A DNA stretch of 64,000 bases. Source: Paraburkholderia adhaesiva. GTDB lineage: Bacteria; Pseudomonadota; Gammaproteobacteria; Burkholderiales; Burkholderiaceae. The position numbers and the translations under genes are program-made. How positions within the stretch are numbered: the first letter of the stretch is position 1; every line of letters starts with the position of its first letter. This document shows, piece by piece, positions 28,459-37,310 of this stretch. The notes below the pieces were generated by a model that made no database searches, was not told the origin of the DNA, and worked only from the letters and a program-made list of their open reading frames with translations. Where the stretch lies: assembly GCF_021390575.1 (NCBI RefSeq), contig NZ_JAJEJQ010000001.1, positions 868,001 through 932,000 on the forward strand, in the 5' to 3' direction.

Positions 28459-29755
28459 CTCGCTGTTCGGGCGGCTCGCGCTGCTTTTCATCGGCGTGCT
28501 GCTGTTGTCGCATGTCGCGTGGTTCGCGCTCATGCGCCTCGAGCGCAGCCAGATGCAGACGCGTTATGCCGTGGAGGAAGCTGCATTCCTCGTCGACGCG
28601 GTGCGCCAGCACGTCGAGCGCACACCCGACCAGCCGCTGCCGTCGCGTGTGCAACTCGTCGAGGGGAACAGCGCCGACGTGCCGTCCACGGGCGCCAGTG
28701 TTCCGGAACCGCTGCGCCGTTTCGTCGACGACGTGCGCGAGCGTATGCCGCCCGGCTCTGACGTGCGCGTCGGGCCGCCTGGCCGGCCGCCCACGCTTTG
28801 GGTGCGCGGTCCGCAGGACGCGCGCTGGATCGTCGTGCCGATGCAGCCGATCCGCCTGATGCGGCCGCTCGACAAGATGATTCCGTGGTTCGTCATCATC
28901 TTTTCGGCGGCGGTGATTGCCGCGCTCGTGGCCGCCTGGATGCTGCAGAAGCCGCTGCGCTCGCTTGCGCAGGCCGTTGTCGGCTTCGGACGGGGCGAGC
29001 CGGTGCCACCGGTCCCCGAGCATGGGCCGCGCGAGCTGCGCACGCTGACGCGCGGCTTCAACCAGATGGTGAAGGAAGTGGAGCGTACCGAGCATGATCG
29101 CGCGGTCATGCTGGCGGGCGTCGCGCACGATCTGAAAACGCCGCTCGCGCGGCTGCGCCTGCGCGCCGAACTGATGGACGAGGCGACGACGCGCGACGGA
29201 GTGGTGCGCGACGTCGAGGCGATGGCGCATATCGTCGACCAGTTCCTCGTGTTCGCGCACGACGGCGCGGACCGCAGCGAGCCCGTCGAGGTGGACGAGC
29301 AGTGCGAGCGCATCGTACGCAACTTCCGCACGACGGACGAGGCCACAACTATCCAGATGCGGCTTTCGGCCGGCAGCGACTTCAGGCTGCCTGCCGCGAC
29401 GCTCGAACGTGTGGTGTCGAACCTGCTCGATAACGCTTATGCCTACGGCGCGCCTCCAGTCGAAATCGAGACGGCGCGCGGCGTGGACAGCTACACGCTG
29501 ACCGTGCGCGATCACGGTAAGGGCATCGATGCGCAGGACCTGATGCGCGCGAGCCGGCCGTTCGTGCGGCTCGATCCGGCGCGCGGCGGCAACGGCCACA
29601 GCGGTCTGGGTCTCGCGATCGTGGAGCGGCTGGTGCGCCGGGCGGGCGGGGAACTGCAGATTGGCAACGGCGAGGACGGTGGACTTGCGGTCCGGATGTC
29701 GTTCCCGTTCGAAGTGGTGCAGCGCACCGTCGACGAAGCGGCCAACGCTTGGTGA
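28442..29755 (+). CDS. EnvZ-like sensor histidine kinase
   Basis: A 437-aa membrane kinase. Helix 1 is about residues 12–31 and helix 2 about 147–168, enclosing a ~115-residue periplasmic domain rich in Pro and Arg. A HAMP segment follows, then the H-box MLAGVAHDLKTPLARLRL with His229. The ATPase domain shows LLDNAYAYG (N-box), VRDHGKGI (G1) and GHSGLGLAIVERLV (G2). The H-box and G2 pattern look EnvZ-like rather than CpxA-like. The gene overlaps the regulator gene, so the two are surely partners. No terminator with a T-run is seen after it. Confidence 0.93.
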   Translation: MRRPFDSLFGRLALLFIGVLLLSHVAWFALMRLERSQMQTRYAVEEAAFLVDAVRQHVERTPDQPLPSRVQLVEGNSADVPSTGASVPEPLRRFVDDVRERMPPGSDVRVGPPGRPPTLWVRGPQDARWIVVPMQPIRLMRPLDKMIPWFVIIFSAAVIAALVAAWMLQKPLRSLAQAVVGFGRGEPVPPVPEHGPRELRTLTRGFNQMVKEVERTEHDRAVMLAGVAHDLKTPLARLRLRAELMDEATTRDGVVRDVEAMAHIVDQFLVFAHDGADRSEPVEVDEQCERIVRNFRTTDEATTIQMRLSAGSDFRLPAATLERVVSNLLDNAYAYGAPPVEIETARGVDSYTLTVRDHGKGIDAQDLMRASRPFVRLDPARGGNGHSGLGLAIVERLVRRAGGELQIGNGEDGGLAVRMSFPFEVVQRTVDEAANAW

Positions 29756-29911
29756 CGGGCCCCGGTGCGGGATTCAAGCGCGCTTTCTGATGCGCGAGCG
29801 GCAAGCCGCTGATTCGGGGCGCCTTGGTCAAGGGATGCCGGCGGGCCGTGGTGCGGTCAGCCTATGCCGCACGGACACCGGTCATCGGCCATGTCTCGCG
29901 CGAATGTGCGC

Positions 29912-30178
29912 CTACTCGGAGAAGAGCGTGTCGAGCGTTGCGGCGGCCTCGCTGTCGATGGTGTTGTACGTGACGCTATCGGCCTCGAAGATGTAGTGCG
30001 TCGTGTACTTGCCGATGCGCGTCAGAATCTCTTCCTGAATCAGCTCGGGTGCGACGTCGAGCTTCAGATACCACGCGGTCGATGACAGGCGCGTCTGAAA
30101 CGCGCCATATTCGACCATCAACTGGTCGAACGCGTGAGCATCCTGATCGCGGCAGACGATGACCAGATTTCCCTTCAT
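29912..30178 (-). CDS. Small protein of unknown function (88 aa)
   Basis: I do not recognise this protein. It starts at MKGNLVIVCRDQDAHAFDQL with a very good GGAGG site 6 bp upstream, which supports it as a real gene. It has an alternating strand/helix pattern (a hydrophobic strand LVIVC, a helix, SSTAWYLKL as a strand, a helix with ELIQEEIL, then THYIFEAD as a strand). This would fit a small ferredoxin-like fold such as the SinR/Cas2-like stand-alone proteins, but the likeness is only structural guesswork. No transmembrane part or signal peptide is seen. It is convergent with the kinase gene. Confidence 0.75.
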   Translation of the reverse strand: MKGNLVIVCRDQDAHAFDQLMVEYGAFQTRLSSTAWYLKLDVAPELIQEEILTRIGKYTTHYIFEADSVTYNTIDSEAAATLDTLFSE

Positions 30179-30706
30179 GCAAGCCTCCAGATTGAGCGAA
30201 ACAATGCGGTGCCGTTGATGGGGTGCGTCGCATGGTGCGGCGCATGCTTCTAATCGATGATACCGCGTTGTTCCGCGCAACCTGCGCGGGCCTCGCCGGC
30301 CACGTGCGTCGGATTCCGGGTCAACCGCGACCCGGTGGACCTGTGCGGCCACCCGCGCCGTGGGCCGGGATAGGGTCGCAGTGGCCGTATCCACTTGCTT
30401 TCGCCATGTGGCGCGAGCCTCGGCGCGCCGTCTGACGGATCACCGCGGTGAGGTTGTGCCTGTCACACAGGTTGTAGTAGTGTCGTCCCGTTCAAATCAA
30501 GGCAAACCGGCAAAGGTCGCTGCCGGCCCGGACACGCACTGGAGCGGTGGACCTGGGCGGTGCGGGCGGCGGCAATGCCGCCGACGTCTGATCCACGCCA
30601 ACGAGTCTTTTCTCCCATGCGCCTTGTCCCCTTCAATTCGTTCCTCGCGGGTCACGTGCCCCGATTCGACGCATTTTGCATGACGGTTTGCGGGGAGGGC
30701 GCCTGA
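30179..30706. other. Gene-free region upstream of the NitT/TauT-type ABC operon
   Basis: No gene is supported in these 528 bases. Open frames here are short, lack ribosome sites and look unlike proteins. The right end has GGAGGG in front of the permease ATG. A promoter for the ABC operon and one for the 88-aa gene must lie here, but no clear -35/-10 pair was found. Confidence 0.5.
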
Positions 30707-32458
30707 ATGGACTTCGGCTTCAATCTGAACCGCACGGCCAACGCTTCGGCGTGGCGCGTGCTGCCCAATCGCTGGGACTTCATTGCGTTCCCGCTGATCA
30801 TCTGCCTGATCGCGATGGGGGCCATCGGCTTTCACGAGACGATGGCGCCCATTTCGACGCTCCAGTCCGAGGCGATTTCGCTCGATCCGCGGATGTTGCC
30901 CGAGTACGCCATGCGTACCACGCTGCGCATGCTCGCGGCGATGGTCGCGTCGCTCACCTTCACGCTGGTGTACGGCACGCTCGCCGCAAAGAGCCGCCGC
31001 GCGGGCCAGGTGCTCGTGCCGATCCTCGACATCCTGCAGTCGGTGCCGGTGCTCGGGTACATCTCGTTCACCGTGACGTTCTTCCTCGCGCTGTTTCCGT
31101 CGCGCGTGCTGGGCGCCGAACTCGCGGCGATTTTCGCGATCTTCACGAGCCAGGCCTGGAACATGACGTTCAGCTTCTACCAGTCGCTGCGCACGGTGCC
31201 GCGCGATCTGGATGAGGTGTCGAAGGGCTTTCACCTGACCGGCTGGCAGCGCTTCTGGAAACTCGAAGTGCCGTTCTCGATGCCCGGCCTCATCTGGAAC
31301 ATGATGATGTCGATGTCGGGGGGCTGGTTCTTCGTCGTGGCCTCCGAAGCGATCACGGTCGGCGACAAGACGATTACGCTGCCCGGCGTCGGCGCGTACC
31401 TCGCACAGGCGATCTCCGACAAGAACCTCGGCGCCGTTGGTTGGGTGATTCTCGCGATGACGGTCGTGATTCTCGCGTATGACCAGTTGCTGTTCCGTCC
31501 GCTTGTCGCCTGGGCCGACAAGTTCCGCATGGAAACCACGAGCTCGGGCAACGCGCCGGAATCGTGGCTGCTCGACCTGATCCGCCGCACGCGCCTGATT
31601 CACCGCCTGCTCGTGCCGGCGGGCATGCTGCTCGCCACGCTCGCGCGCATTCCGATCCGCGTGCAACTGCCGAAAGCCGTGCCGGTTGTCAGCGCGACGC
31701 GCACCAAGCGCTCGCGTGTCGGCGATGTGGTCTGGGCCGTCTTCGTGATCGTGCTGACCGTCTACGTGGTGTGGCGTGTCGTGGCCTACGTGCGCACGGG
31801 CGTGACGCTCGACGAAGTCGGCCACGTGCTCGTGCTCGGCTTCATCACCCTGTTGCGCGTCGTTCTGCTGATCGCGATCGCTTCGGTGATCTGGGTGCCG
31901 CTCGGCGTGCTGATCGGCTTGCGTCCCGCGCTCGCCGAAAAGATCCAGCCGCTCGCGCAGTTCCTGGCCGCGTTCCCGGCGAACCTGCTGTTTCCGGTGT
32001 TCGTGATCTTGATCGTGCGCTTCCACCTGAACCCGGACATCTGGCTCTCACCGCTGATCGTGCTCGGCACGCAGTGGTATATCCTGTTCAACGTAATTGC
32101 GGGCGCGACCGCGTATCCGAACGATTACAAAGAAGCCGCCACGAACTTCCGCATCCGCGGCTGGCAGTGGTGGCGCCAGGCGATGCTGCCCGGCATCTTC
32201 CCGTACTACGTCACCGGCGCGATTACGGCGTCGGGCGGTGCGTGGAACGCGAGCATCGTCTCCGAATTCGTCCAGTGGGGCGACACGAAGGTACAGGCGC
32301 ACGGGCTCGGCGCGTACATCGCGCAGATGACCGCCGCCGGCGACTTTCCGAAAATCATTGTGGGCATCGCCGTGATGTCCCTGTTCGTCACGCTGTTCAA
32401 CCGCGTGCTCTGGCGCCCGTTATATGCTTACGCCGAAGCGAGGCTCCGGCTCGACTGA
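30707..32458 (+). CDS. NitT/TauT-type ABC transporter permease, two fused membrane domains
   Basis: A 583-aa inner-membrane protein made of two BPD-transport permease units. The first (about residues 20–280) has the EAA-like loop LDEVSKGFHLTGWQRFWKLEVP; the second (about 340–580) has YKEAATNFRIRGWQWWRQAM. Most nitrate/taurine permeases are half this size and work as dimers, so this is a tandem fusion. Helices are clear in both halves (for example FIAFPLIICLIAMGAIGF and VGDVVWAVFVIVLTVYVVW). The substrate is unknown: nitrate, sulfonate, bicarbonate and other small anions are all in the family. The ATPase gene follows 22 bp later; no periplasmic binding protein gene is next to them. Confidence 0.88.
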   Translation: MDFGFNLNRTANASAWRVLPNRWDFIAFPLIICLIAMGAIGFHETMAPISTLQSEAISLDPRMLPEYAMRTTLRMLAAMVASLTFTLVYGTLAAKSRRAGQVLVPILDILQSVPVLGYISFTVTFFLALFPSRVLGAELAAIFAIFTSQAWNMTFSFYQSLRTVPRDLDEVSKGFHLTGWQRFWKLEVPFSMPGLIWNMMMSMSGGWFFVVASEAITVGDKTITLPGVGAYLAQAISDKNLGAVGWVILAMTVVILAYDQLLFRPLVAWADKFRMETTSSGNAPESWLLDLIRRTRLIHRLLVPAGMLLATLARIPIRVQLPKAVPVVSATRTKRSRVGDVVWAVFVIVLTVYVVWRVVAYVRTGVTLDEVGHVLVLGFITLLRVVLLIAIASVIWVPLGVLIGLRPALAEKIQPLAQFLAAFPANLLFPVFVILIVRFHLNPDIWLSPLIVLGTQWYILFNVIAGATAYPNDYKEAATNFRIRGWQWWRQAMLPGIFPYYVTGAITASGGAWNASIVSEFVQWGDTKVQAHGLGAYIAQMTAAGDFPKIIVGIAVMSLFVTLFNRVLWRPLYAYAEARLRLD

Positions 32459-32480
32459 TTGAGAATCGAAGGCAAACACG

Positions 32481-33830
32481 ATGCAAAACCCCAAGACCCT
32501 GAGTGCCGCACACGGCGACGTACAAACGCACCCCGTCCCGCCCCGCGTCGGCGAGGAAATTCTGCGCGTGCAGAACGTGTGCCGGGGCTTCAACAAGTCC
32601 CAGGGCGAGCTGCTCGTGCTCGACGATGTGAACCTCTCGCTGCGCGAAGGCGAGATCGTCGGGATGCTCGGCCGCTCGGGCTCGGGCAAGTCGACGCTCC
32701 TGCGCATCATCTCGGGTCTCATCGAACCGACCGACGGCAACGTCGACTGGCTCGGCAAGCCGCTCGAAGGTCCGGCTGACGGCGTCGCGATGGTGTTCCA
32801 GACCTTCGCGCTGTTTCCGTGGCTCACCGTGCTGCAGAACGTGGAAGCGGGTCTCGAAGCGCAGGGCGTGGGCGCGCGCGAGCGCCGCGAACGAGCGCTG
32901 GCGGCGATCGATCTGATCGGTCTCGACGGCTTCGAGAACGCCTATCCGCGCGAACTTTCAGGCGGCATGCGTCAGCGCGTGGGTTTCGCGCGTGCGCTCG
33001 TCGTCGATCCGATGCTGATGCTGATGGACGAACCGTTCTCGGCGCTCGACGTGCTGACCGCCGAAACGCTCCGTACCGACCTGCTCGATCTGTGGACGCA
33101 AGGCCGTCTGCCGATCAAGTCGGTGTTGATCGTCACGCACAACATCGAAGAAGCGGTGTTCATGTGTGACCGTATCGTCGTGCTGTCGTCGAATCCGGGT
33201 CGCGTCGTCGCTGAGATCAAGGTGCCGTTCAAGCATCCGCGCAACCGTCTTGACCCGGCGTTCCGCAAGCTCGTCGACGAAATCTACGCGAAGATGACCG
33301 CGCGCCAGACCGGCGAAACGACGAAGAAGGGGCTGGAACTGGGCAGCTGGTTGCCGCGTGTGTCCACCAACTTGATGGCCGGTCTGATCGAAACGTTGGC
33401 GGCCGCGCCGTATCACGGACGCGCCGACATGCCGGAAATCGCGCGCTCGCTGCATCTGGAAGTGGACGACCTGTTTCCGATCGCGGAAGTGTTGCAGAAC
33501 CTCGGCTTCGCGGACGTGCGCGAAGGCGACGTGCTGCTCACGCCGCCCGCGCGCGTGTTTGCCGAGTTCGGCACGCAGGAGCGCAAGATGATGTTCGCGG
33601 AGCACCTGCTGCGGCACGTGCCGCTCGCGGCGCGGATCAAGAAGGTACTGGGCGAGCGCCCGGGTCACCGTGCACCGCGCGTGCGTTTCGAGCAGGAGCT
33701 CGAAGACTTCCTCTCGGACGGGGCCGCCGAGGAAACGCTCGATACTGTGATCGACTGGGGCCGTTATGGCGAGATCTTTTCGTACAACGACCAGTCGGAA
33801 ATCTTCAGTCTCGAGGACGTGGAGACCTGA
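32481..33830 (+). CDS. NitT/TauT-type ABC ATPase with C-terminal AAA-associated domain
   Basis: A 449-aa protein. The ABC domain spans about residues 25–255: Walker A GRSGSGKST, FALFPWLTVLQNV as the Q-loop region, signature LSGGMRQRVGFARAL, and Walker B LMLMDEPFSALD. After it comes a ~180-residue C-terminal domain of the AAA-associated type (PF09821-like), including LETLAAAPYHGRADMPEIA, which has a winged-helix look and may regulate the transporter. This layout is seen in a subgroup of nitrate/sulfonate/bicarbonate-type ATPases. It pairs with the two-domain permease upstream and ends at a good terminator. Confidence 0.9.
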   Translation: MQNPKTLSAAHGDVQTHPVPPRVGEEILRVQNVCRGFNKSQGELLVLDDVNLSLREGEIVGMLGRSGSGKSTLLRIISGLIEPTDGNVDWLGKPLEGPADGVAMVFQTFALFPWLTVLQNVEAGLEAQGVGARERRERALAAIDLIGLDGFENAYPRELSGGMRQRVGFARALVVDPMLMLMDEPFSALDVLTAETLRTDLLDLWTQGRLPIKSVLIVTHNIEEAVFMCDRIVVLSSNPGRVVAEIKVPFKHPRNRLDPAFRKLVDEIYAKMTARQTGETTKKGLELGSWLPRVSTNLMAGLIETLAAAPYHGRADMPEIARSLHLEVDDLFPIAEVLQNLGFADVREGDVLLTPPARVFAEFGTQERKMMFAEHLLRHVPLAARIKKVLGERPGHRAPRVRFEQELEDFLSDGAAEETLDTVIDWGRYGEIFSYNDQSEIFSLEDVET

Positions 33831-33856
33831 GCGGGGCGTACGTCTCAAAGCAAACG

Positions 33857-33885
33857 AAAACGGTCGCGCAGGCGACCGTTTTTCT
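33857..33885 (+). terminator. Rho-independent terminator of the NitT/TauT-type operon
   Basis: AAAACGGTCGC pairs with GCGACCGTTTT around loop GCAG, followed by further T's. It also lies just past the end of the convergent lipoprotein-like gene and may serve both. Confidence 0.88.
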
Positions 33886-33911
33886 TTGACCCTCGTGCCG
33901 CGAAAGCGCGT

Positions 33912-34451
33912 TTATTGCAGCGTTCCCCAGCGCTCGACTGCCGGTTCCGCCGATGCCCATTGCCAGCCGCGTGCGTCGCGGCAGGCGCTGGCGGTGAACC
34001 ACTGCGCGCTTGCATCGGCTGCATCGCCGTCCTTCACCGAGAACACGAACTCCTTGCACAGCGCGAGCGCCGACGCAAATGCACGCGTCACACGCACTTC
34101 GCCATGACCGTTCTCGATCGGGAGAGTGTGCTTGATGCGCCAGCTATCGCTGCCGCCTACGGGCAGCCGGCCGGCGGTTTCGGCGATCAGTTCCTGCTGG
34201 TCGGCATGCATGTGCATCATGACGCGCTTGACGGCTTCGTCGGTTGCGGCCTGCACGGCGATACCTACGCCCACGCCGACCGCAGGGTTCGCCGTGACGA
34301 TGCCCGTCGCGGCGGCAGCGGCAGCGCCACTTGCTGCGCCGATCGATGCGCAGCCATTCATCGCGAGCGCCGTGAGCGAGCACAGCGCGGCGAGGGCAAC
34401 GAGCCGCGCAGGCGACGTGCCGCGCGCAAAAGCACCAGTGCGCGCGCTCAT
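33912..34451 (-). CDS. Secreted or lipoprotein-like protein, paralogue of its upstream neighbour (179 aa)
   Basis: Function unknown. The N-terminus has a hydrophobic export signal (LVALAALCSLTALA) ending MNGCASIG, a poor but possible lipobox. A Gly/Ala-rich zipper-like stretch (IGAASGAAAAAATGIVTANPAVGVGVGIAV) may span or touch the membrane. The C-terminal part has DSWRIKHTLPI, then LCKEFVFSV, then CRDARGWQWASAEPAVERWG. This same order and wording recurs in the upstream gene, so the two are tandem duplicates. Start and the neighbour's stop overlap in an ATGA, so they are translationally coupled. Confidence 0.75.
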   Translation of the reverse strand: MSARTGAFARGTSPARLVALAALCSLTALAMNGCASIGAASGAAAAAATGIVTANPAVGVGVGIAVQAATDEAVKRVMMHMHADQQELIAETAGRLPVGGSDSWRIKHTLPIENGHGEVRVTRAFASALALCKEFVFSVKDGDAADASAQWFTASACRDARGWQWASAEPAVERWGTLQ

Positions 34452-35035
34452 TGCAGCGCGCCCCAGCGATCGGTGGCGGGTTCGGCCGATGCCCATTTCC
34501 ACGCGCTGCCGTCGCGGCAGACAGCGGCCACATAGAACGCGCTGGCGGCCGCCGCTTCCGTCGTCGCATCGCGATCGACCGAGAAGACGATTTCCTTGCA
34601 GTCGAGCGCGCCGCTGCTGATCGTGCGGCTAACCGTCACGCGGCCATGTTCGTCGTCCTCGATCGGAAACGAGTGCGTGATGGACCACGACGTGACGCCG
34701 CCCACGTCGAGCGAACCGGCTGCCTTCGCGATGCTGTCCTGCGTGTTGCGGTGAACGACTCGTTCGGAGTACTGCACGCCTGCTTTAGCGGCGGCTACGG
34801 CGCCAAGACCGATGCCTGTCGCGACGGCGGCGTTGTTGGTGACCTTCGCTGCGATGGCGGCACCGGCGATGCCCGCGCCGGTCTGCGCACCTTCCGAGTA
34901 AAGCGAGCCGCACGCCGAGCAGGCGAGGGTCAAGACGGTCATCAGCGTGAGCGTTGCCGCGGCTTGGAGCGTGCGGGATGAAGGTGTCGTCGGGACGGAG
35001 GAGGAGAACTGGTGGGCGGCGCTTCGTTCTTGCAT
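34448..35035 (-). CDS. Secreted or lipoprotein-like protein, first of the tandem pair (195 aa)
   Basis: Function unknown. Start at MQERSAAHQF; the in-frame extension upstream is rejected. A hydrophobic segment (TLTLMTVLTLACSAC) ends in cysteines that could serve as a lipobox, although the -3 residue is not ideal. A Gly/Ala-rich segment (AQTGAGIAGAAIAAKVTNNAAVATGIGLGAVAA) follows. The C-terminal half carries TSWSITHSFPI, DCKEIVFSVDRD and CRDGSAWKWASAEPATDRWG, clearly homologous to the downstream protein. It would lie in the periplasm, attached to a membrane. Confidence 0.75.
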   Translation of the reverse strand: MQERSAAHQFSSSVPTTPSSRTLQAAATLTLMTVLTLACSACGSLYSEGAQTGAGIAGAAIAAKVTNNAAVATGIGLGAVAAAKAGVQYSERVVHRNTQDSIAKAAGSLDVGGVTSWSITHSFPIEDDEHGRVTVSRTISSGALDCKEIVFSVDRDATTEAAAASAFYVAAVCRDGSAWKWASAEPATDRWGALQ

Positions 35036-35277
35036 GTCGTATCCCTGCTGCCGGGCGCCGGGCACCGCAGGAATGGGTGGGCGGCCTCGCTTGGTGCAGC
35101 GGGGATTTTGCCGGACGGGCGCCCACAAGGGCATAGGGGAATTGCAAAGGTTTGCAAAAGGTGTCGCGCGGAAAATCCCTCTGCAATGAGCGGTTCCTGA
35201 CGAACGGTTCCGTCATTTGGACGAATGTTCGTCGGGCGGCTCGACGGAAAAGCTTCTGTGCGATGAAACACCGACAA

Positions 35278-35991
35278 TCAGGCGGCTATTGTCCGCCGCG
35301 GCAAATCGAGTTCGAGATGAATGGCCGCCTCCTCAAGATGCGACATCACAGCGGCGCGGGCTGCGTCCGGATCGCCGACGCGAATCGCCTCATAGATCGC
35401 GACATGCTCACGCTGCACGGTTTCGGGCATTGGCACATGCGTCAGCGCGATGTGGCGCGCTGCGTACACGGCCTGATGCAGTTGCTGGTTGAGATAGTTC
35501 AGCAAGTTCAGATAGTGCGGATTGTGCGTTGCTGCAGCGATTGAGGTGTGAAAGGCGATGTCGAATTCGACACCGGCTTCGAGGTCGTAAAGATTGTTCG
35601 CGAGACGGCTCAGCACTGTCTCCATTGCAACCAGATCCGTGTCGGTACGCCGCACCGCGGCGAGAGCAGCCGCCGCGCTCTCAAGATCGAGTCGCAGCTC
35701 AAAGACGCGCACGAGTTCGGTGCGATCGTCGCCAATCTCGCATTGAATCCGGAAGCCACGCGCTTCAATGCGCGACTTCACGATGCACCCCGAGCCCTGG
35801 CGGCTATCAATCAGACCCTGCGAACGCAGCCGCTCAGTCACTTCGCGGATGACCGCCTGGCTCACGCCGAACATCTTTCCCAGCGCCTGACCCGACGGAA
35901 GTTTCGCACCTACCGGATAGACACCGCGCTGGATGTCGTCCAGAAGTTGTTGCGCAACCTGATCGGTCAAAGTTGTTATTTTCGTCGCCAT
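35278..35991 (-). CDS. GntR-family (FadR/VanR subfamily) regulator
   Basis: A 237-aa transcription factor. The N-terminal winged helix (residues about 5–75) has LPSGQALGKMFGVSQAVIRE and LRSQGLIDSRQGSGCIV, standard for GntR. The C-terminal all-helical FCD domain (about 90–225) includes LVRVFELRLDLESAAAALAA, a D…H metal-site region FDIAFHTSIAAATHN, and HVAIYEAIRVGD. FCD regulators usually respond to sugar acids or other carboxylates. It is divergent from kdgT, and dyads in the 250-bp gap are likely operators, so it probably controls that operon and itself. Confidence 0.93.
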   Translation of the reverse strand: MATKITTLTDQVAQQLLDDIQRGVYPVGAKLPSGQALGKMFGVSQAVIREVTERLRSQGLIDSRQGSGCIVKSRIEARGFRIQCEIGDDRTELVRVFELRLDLESAAAALAAVRRTDTDLVAMETVLSRLANNLYDLEAGVEFDIAFHTSIAAATHNPHYLNLLNYLNQQLHQAVYAARHIALTHVPMPETVQREHVAIYEAIRVGDPDAARAAVMSHLEEAAIHLELDLPRRTIAA

Positions 35992-36089
35992 GCCTTGTTC
36001 TCCTTCGAGCAGGAATTCTACGACGTCTGTCCGGTGCGCAAGATGCGCGACCGCCGCAGGCTAGCGAACCGCGACTTCAACCTCACAGT

Positions 36090-36112
36090 GGTTACCCCTG
36101 TAGGGATTAACC
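36090..36112. promoter_or_regulatory. Candidate operator 1 of the GntR regulator
   Basis: GGTTA and TAACC (5 bp) frame inner CC/GG pairs about a common centre (36101), with mismatches at the two bases between. It lies in the GntR–kdgT divergent gap, 130 bp before kdgT. Confidence 0.45.
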
Positions 36113-36133
36113 TACGCTGTTTCGCCAAAAGTC

Positions 36134-36148
36134 TTCATATAAGATGAA
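36134..36148. promoter_or_regulatory. Candidate operator 2 of the GntR regulator
   Basis: TTCAT-ATAAG-ATGAA is an inverted repeat with 5-bp arms in AT-rich DNA, about 95 bp before the kdgT ATG. It could overlap a kdgT promoter. Confidence 0.4.
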
Positions 36149-36241
36149 AACCCTGTAAGCATAACAATAAAACCGGTGATCTCAACGCCGGCTGAAGCAT
36201 CGCGGTATCACAAACAAAGGGATATCAAGGAGACATCGGCC

Positions 36242-37264
36242 ATGCGGATTTACCAGTATGTGAATAAGGTTCCTGGAGGGATGATGGTCGTGCCGCTTTT
36301 CATCGGCATGCTTATCAATACCTTCGCCCCGAACGCGCTCAAGATCGGCGGGTTTACCCAGGCACTCACCAATCAGGGGTATCCGACGATACTCGCGATG
36401 TACCTGTTCACAGTGGGTACCAAGATGACCCTGCGCGCAGCGCCGGGCATGCTCAAGCGAGGCTTCGGCATTCTCTTTGCCAAAGTTGGCGTTGCAATCA
36501 TTATTGCGCTGGGTATTTCGCACTTCTTCAACGGCAACCTCTGGACGCTCAGCACGCTGGCAATCCTCGCGGCGATGAACGATACGAATGGCGGTATGTT
36601 CCTCGCGCTGACGAGCACCTTCGGTACCAAGGAGGACTCGGGAACCTACGTTGTGCAGAGCATCGAGACGGGGCCGTTCGTGACCATGGTGGTGCTGGTC
36701 GGCGCTGGTCTCGCGAATATTCCCTGGTTGACCATGCTTTCGGTGATCGCGCCAATCTTCGCCGGCGCGATTCTCGGTAACCTCGATCGCGAACTGCGCG
36801 ACTTCTTCGGCCGCCACGAACCGCTGATCGTACCGTTCATGGCGTTCACGCTCGGCCAGGGGATCAACCTCAAATCCGTGGCCACGGCAGGCGGGCCAGG
36901 CATCGCGCTGGGTATCGCGGTTTTCGTCATCACCGGCATCGTCTGCGTCTTTGCCGATCGTCTGCTGGGTGGTTCGGGCGTTGCGGGCGCCGCGGCATCT
37001 AGCACGGCCGGAAACGCCGCCGGTACGCCGCAGGCCATCGCACTCGCGGACCACTCCTACGCGGCTATCGCGCCGATCGCTACGGTTCAGGTTGCGGCAT
37101 CGGTCATCGTGACGGCTGTCCTCACGCCTATCCTGACCGCCTTCGTCTACCGGCGCCGGCAGGCGAAGTTGCTCGGCGTGCCGGATGCGCCCATCGTCGC
37201 GGCCCCGACCGGGGCGGACTTTGGCGGCGAGCTGGGCGGGCAAGGTGCGGGCTACCCCGAGTAA
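36242..37264 (+). CDS. kdgT: 2-keto-3-deoxygluconate permease
   Basis: A 340-aa inner-membrane transporter of the KdgT family (10 or so helices), which imports 2-keto-3-deoxygluconate and related sugar acids by proton symport. The opening KVPGGMMVVPLFIGMLINTF and GTKMTLRAAPGMLKRGFGIL, AAMNDTNGGMFLALT and FMAFTLGQGINL are family patterns. The length is close to the usual 320–340 aa; a small Ala/Ser-rich loop near residue 250 is extra. AAGGAG lies about 9 bp before the ATG. First gene of the operon, under the likely control of the divergent GntR protein. Confidence 0.93.
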   Translation: MRIYQYVNKVPGGMMVVPLFIGMLINTFAPNALKIGGFTQALTNQGYPTILAMYLFTVGTKMTLRAAPGMLKRGFGILFAKVGVAIIIALGISHFFNGNLWTLSTLAILAAMNDTNGGMFLALTSTFGTKEDSGTYVVQSIETGPFVTMVVLVGAGLANIPWLTMLSVIAPIFAGAILGNLDRELRDFFGRHEPLIVPFMAFTLGQGINLKSVATAGGPGIALGIAVFVITGIVCVFADRLLGGSGVAGAAASSTAGNAAGTPQAIALADHSYAAIAPIATVQVAASVIVTAVLTPILTAFVYRRRQAKLLGVPDAPIVAAPTGADFGGELGGQGAGYPE

Positions 37265-37310
37265 CCGTCTCGACTCACTTCTTTAGAACAAACGTAATGG
37301 AGGCCGACTG

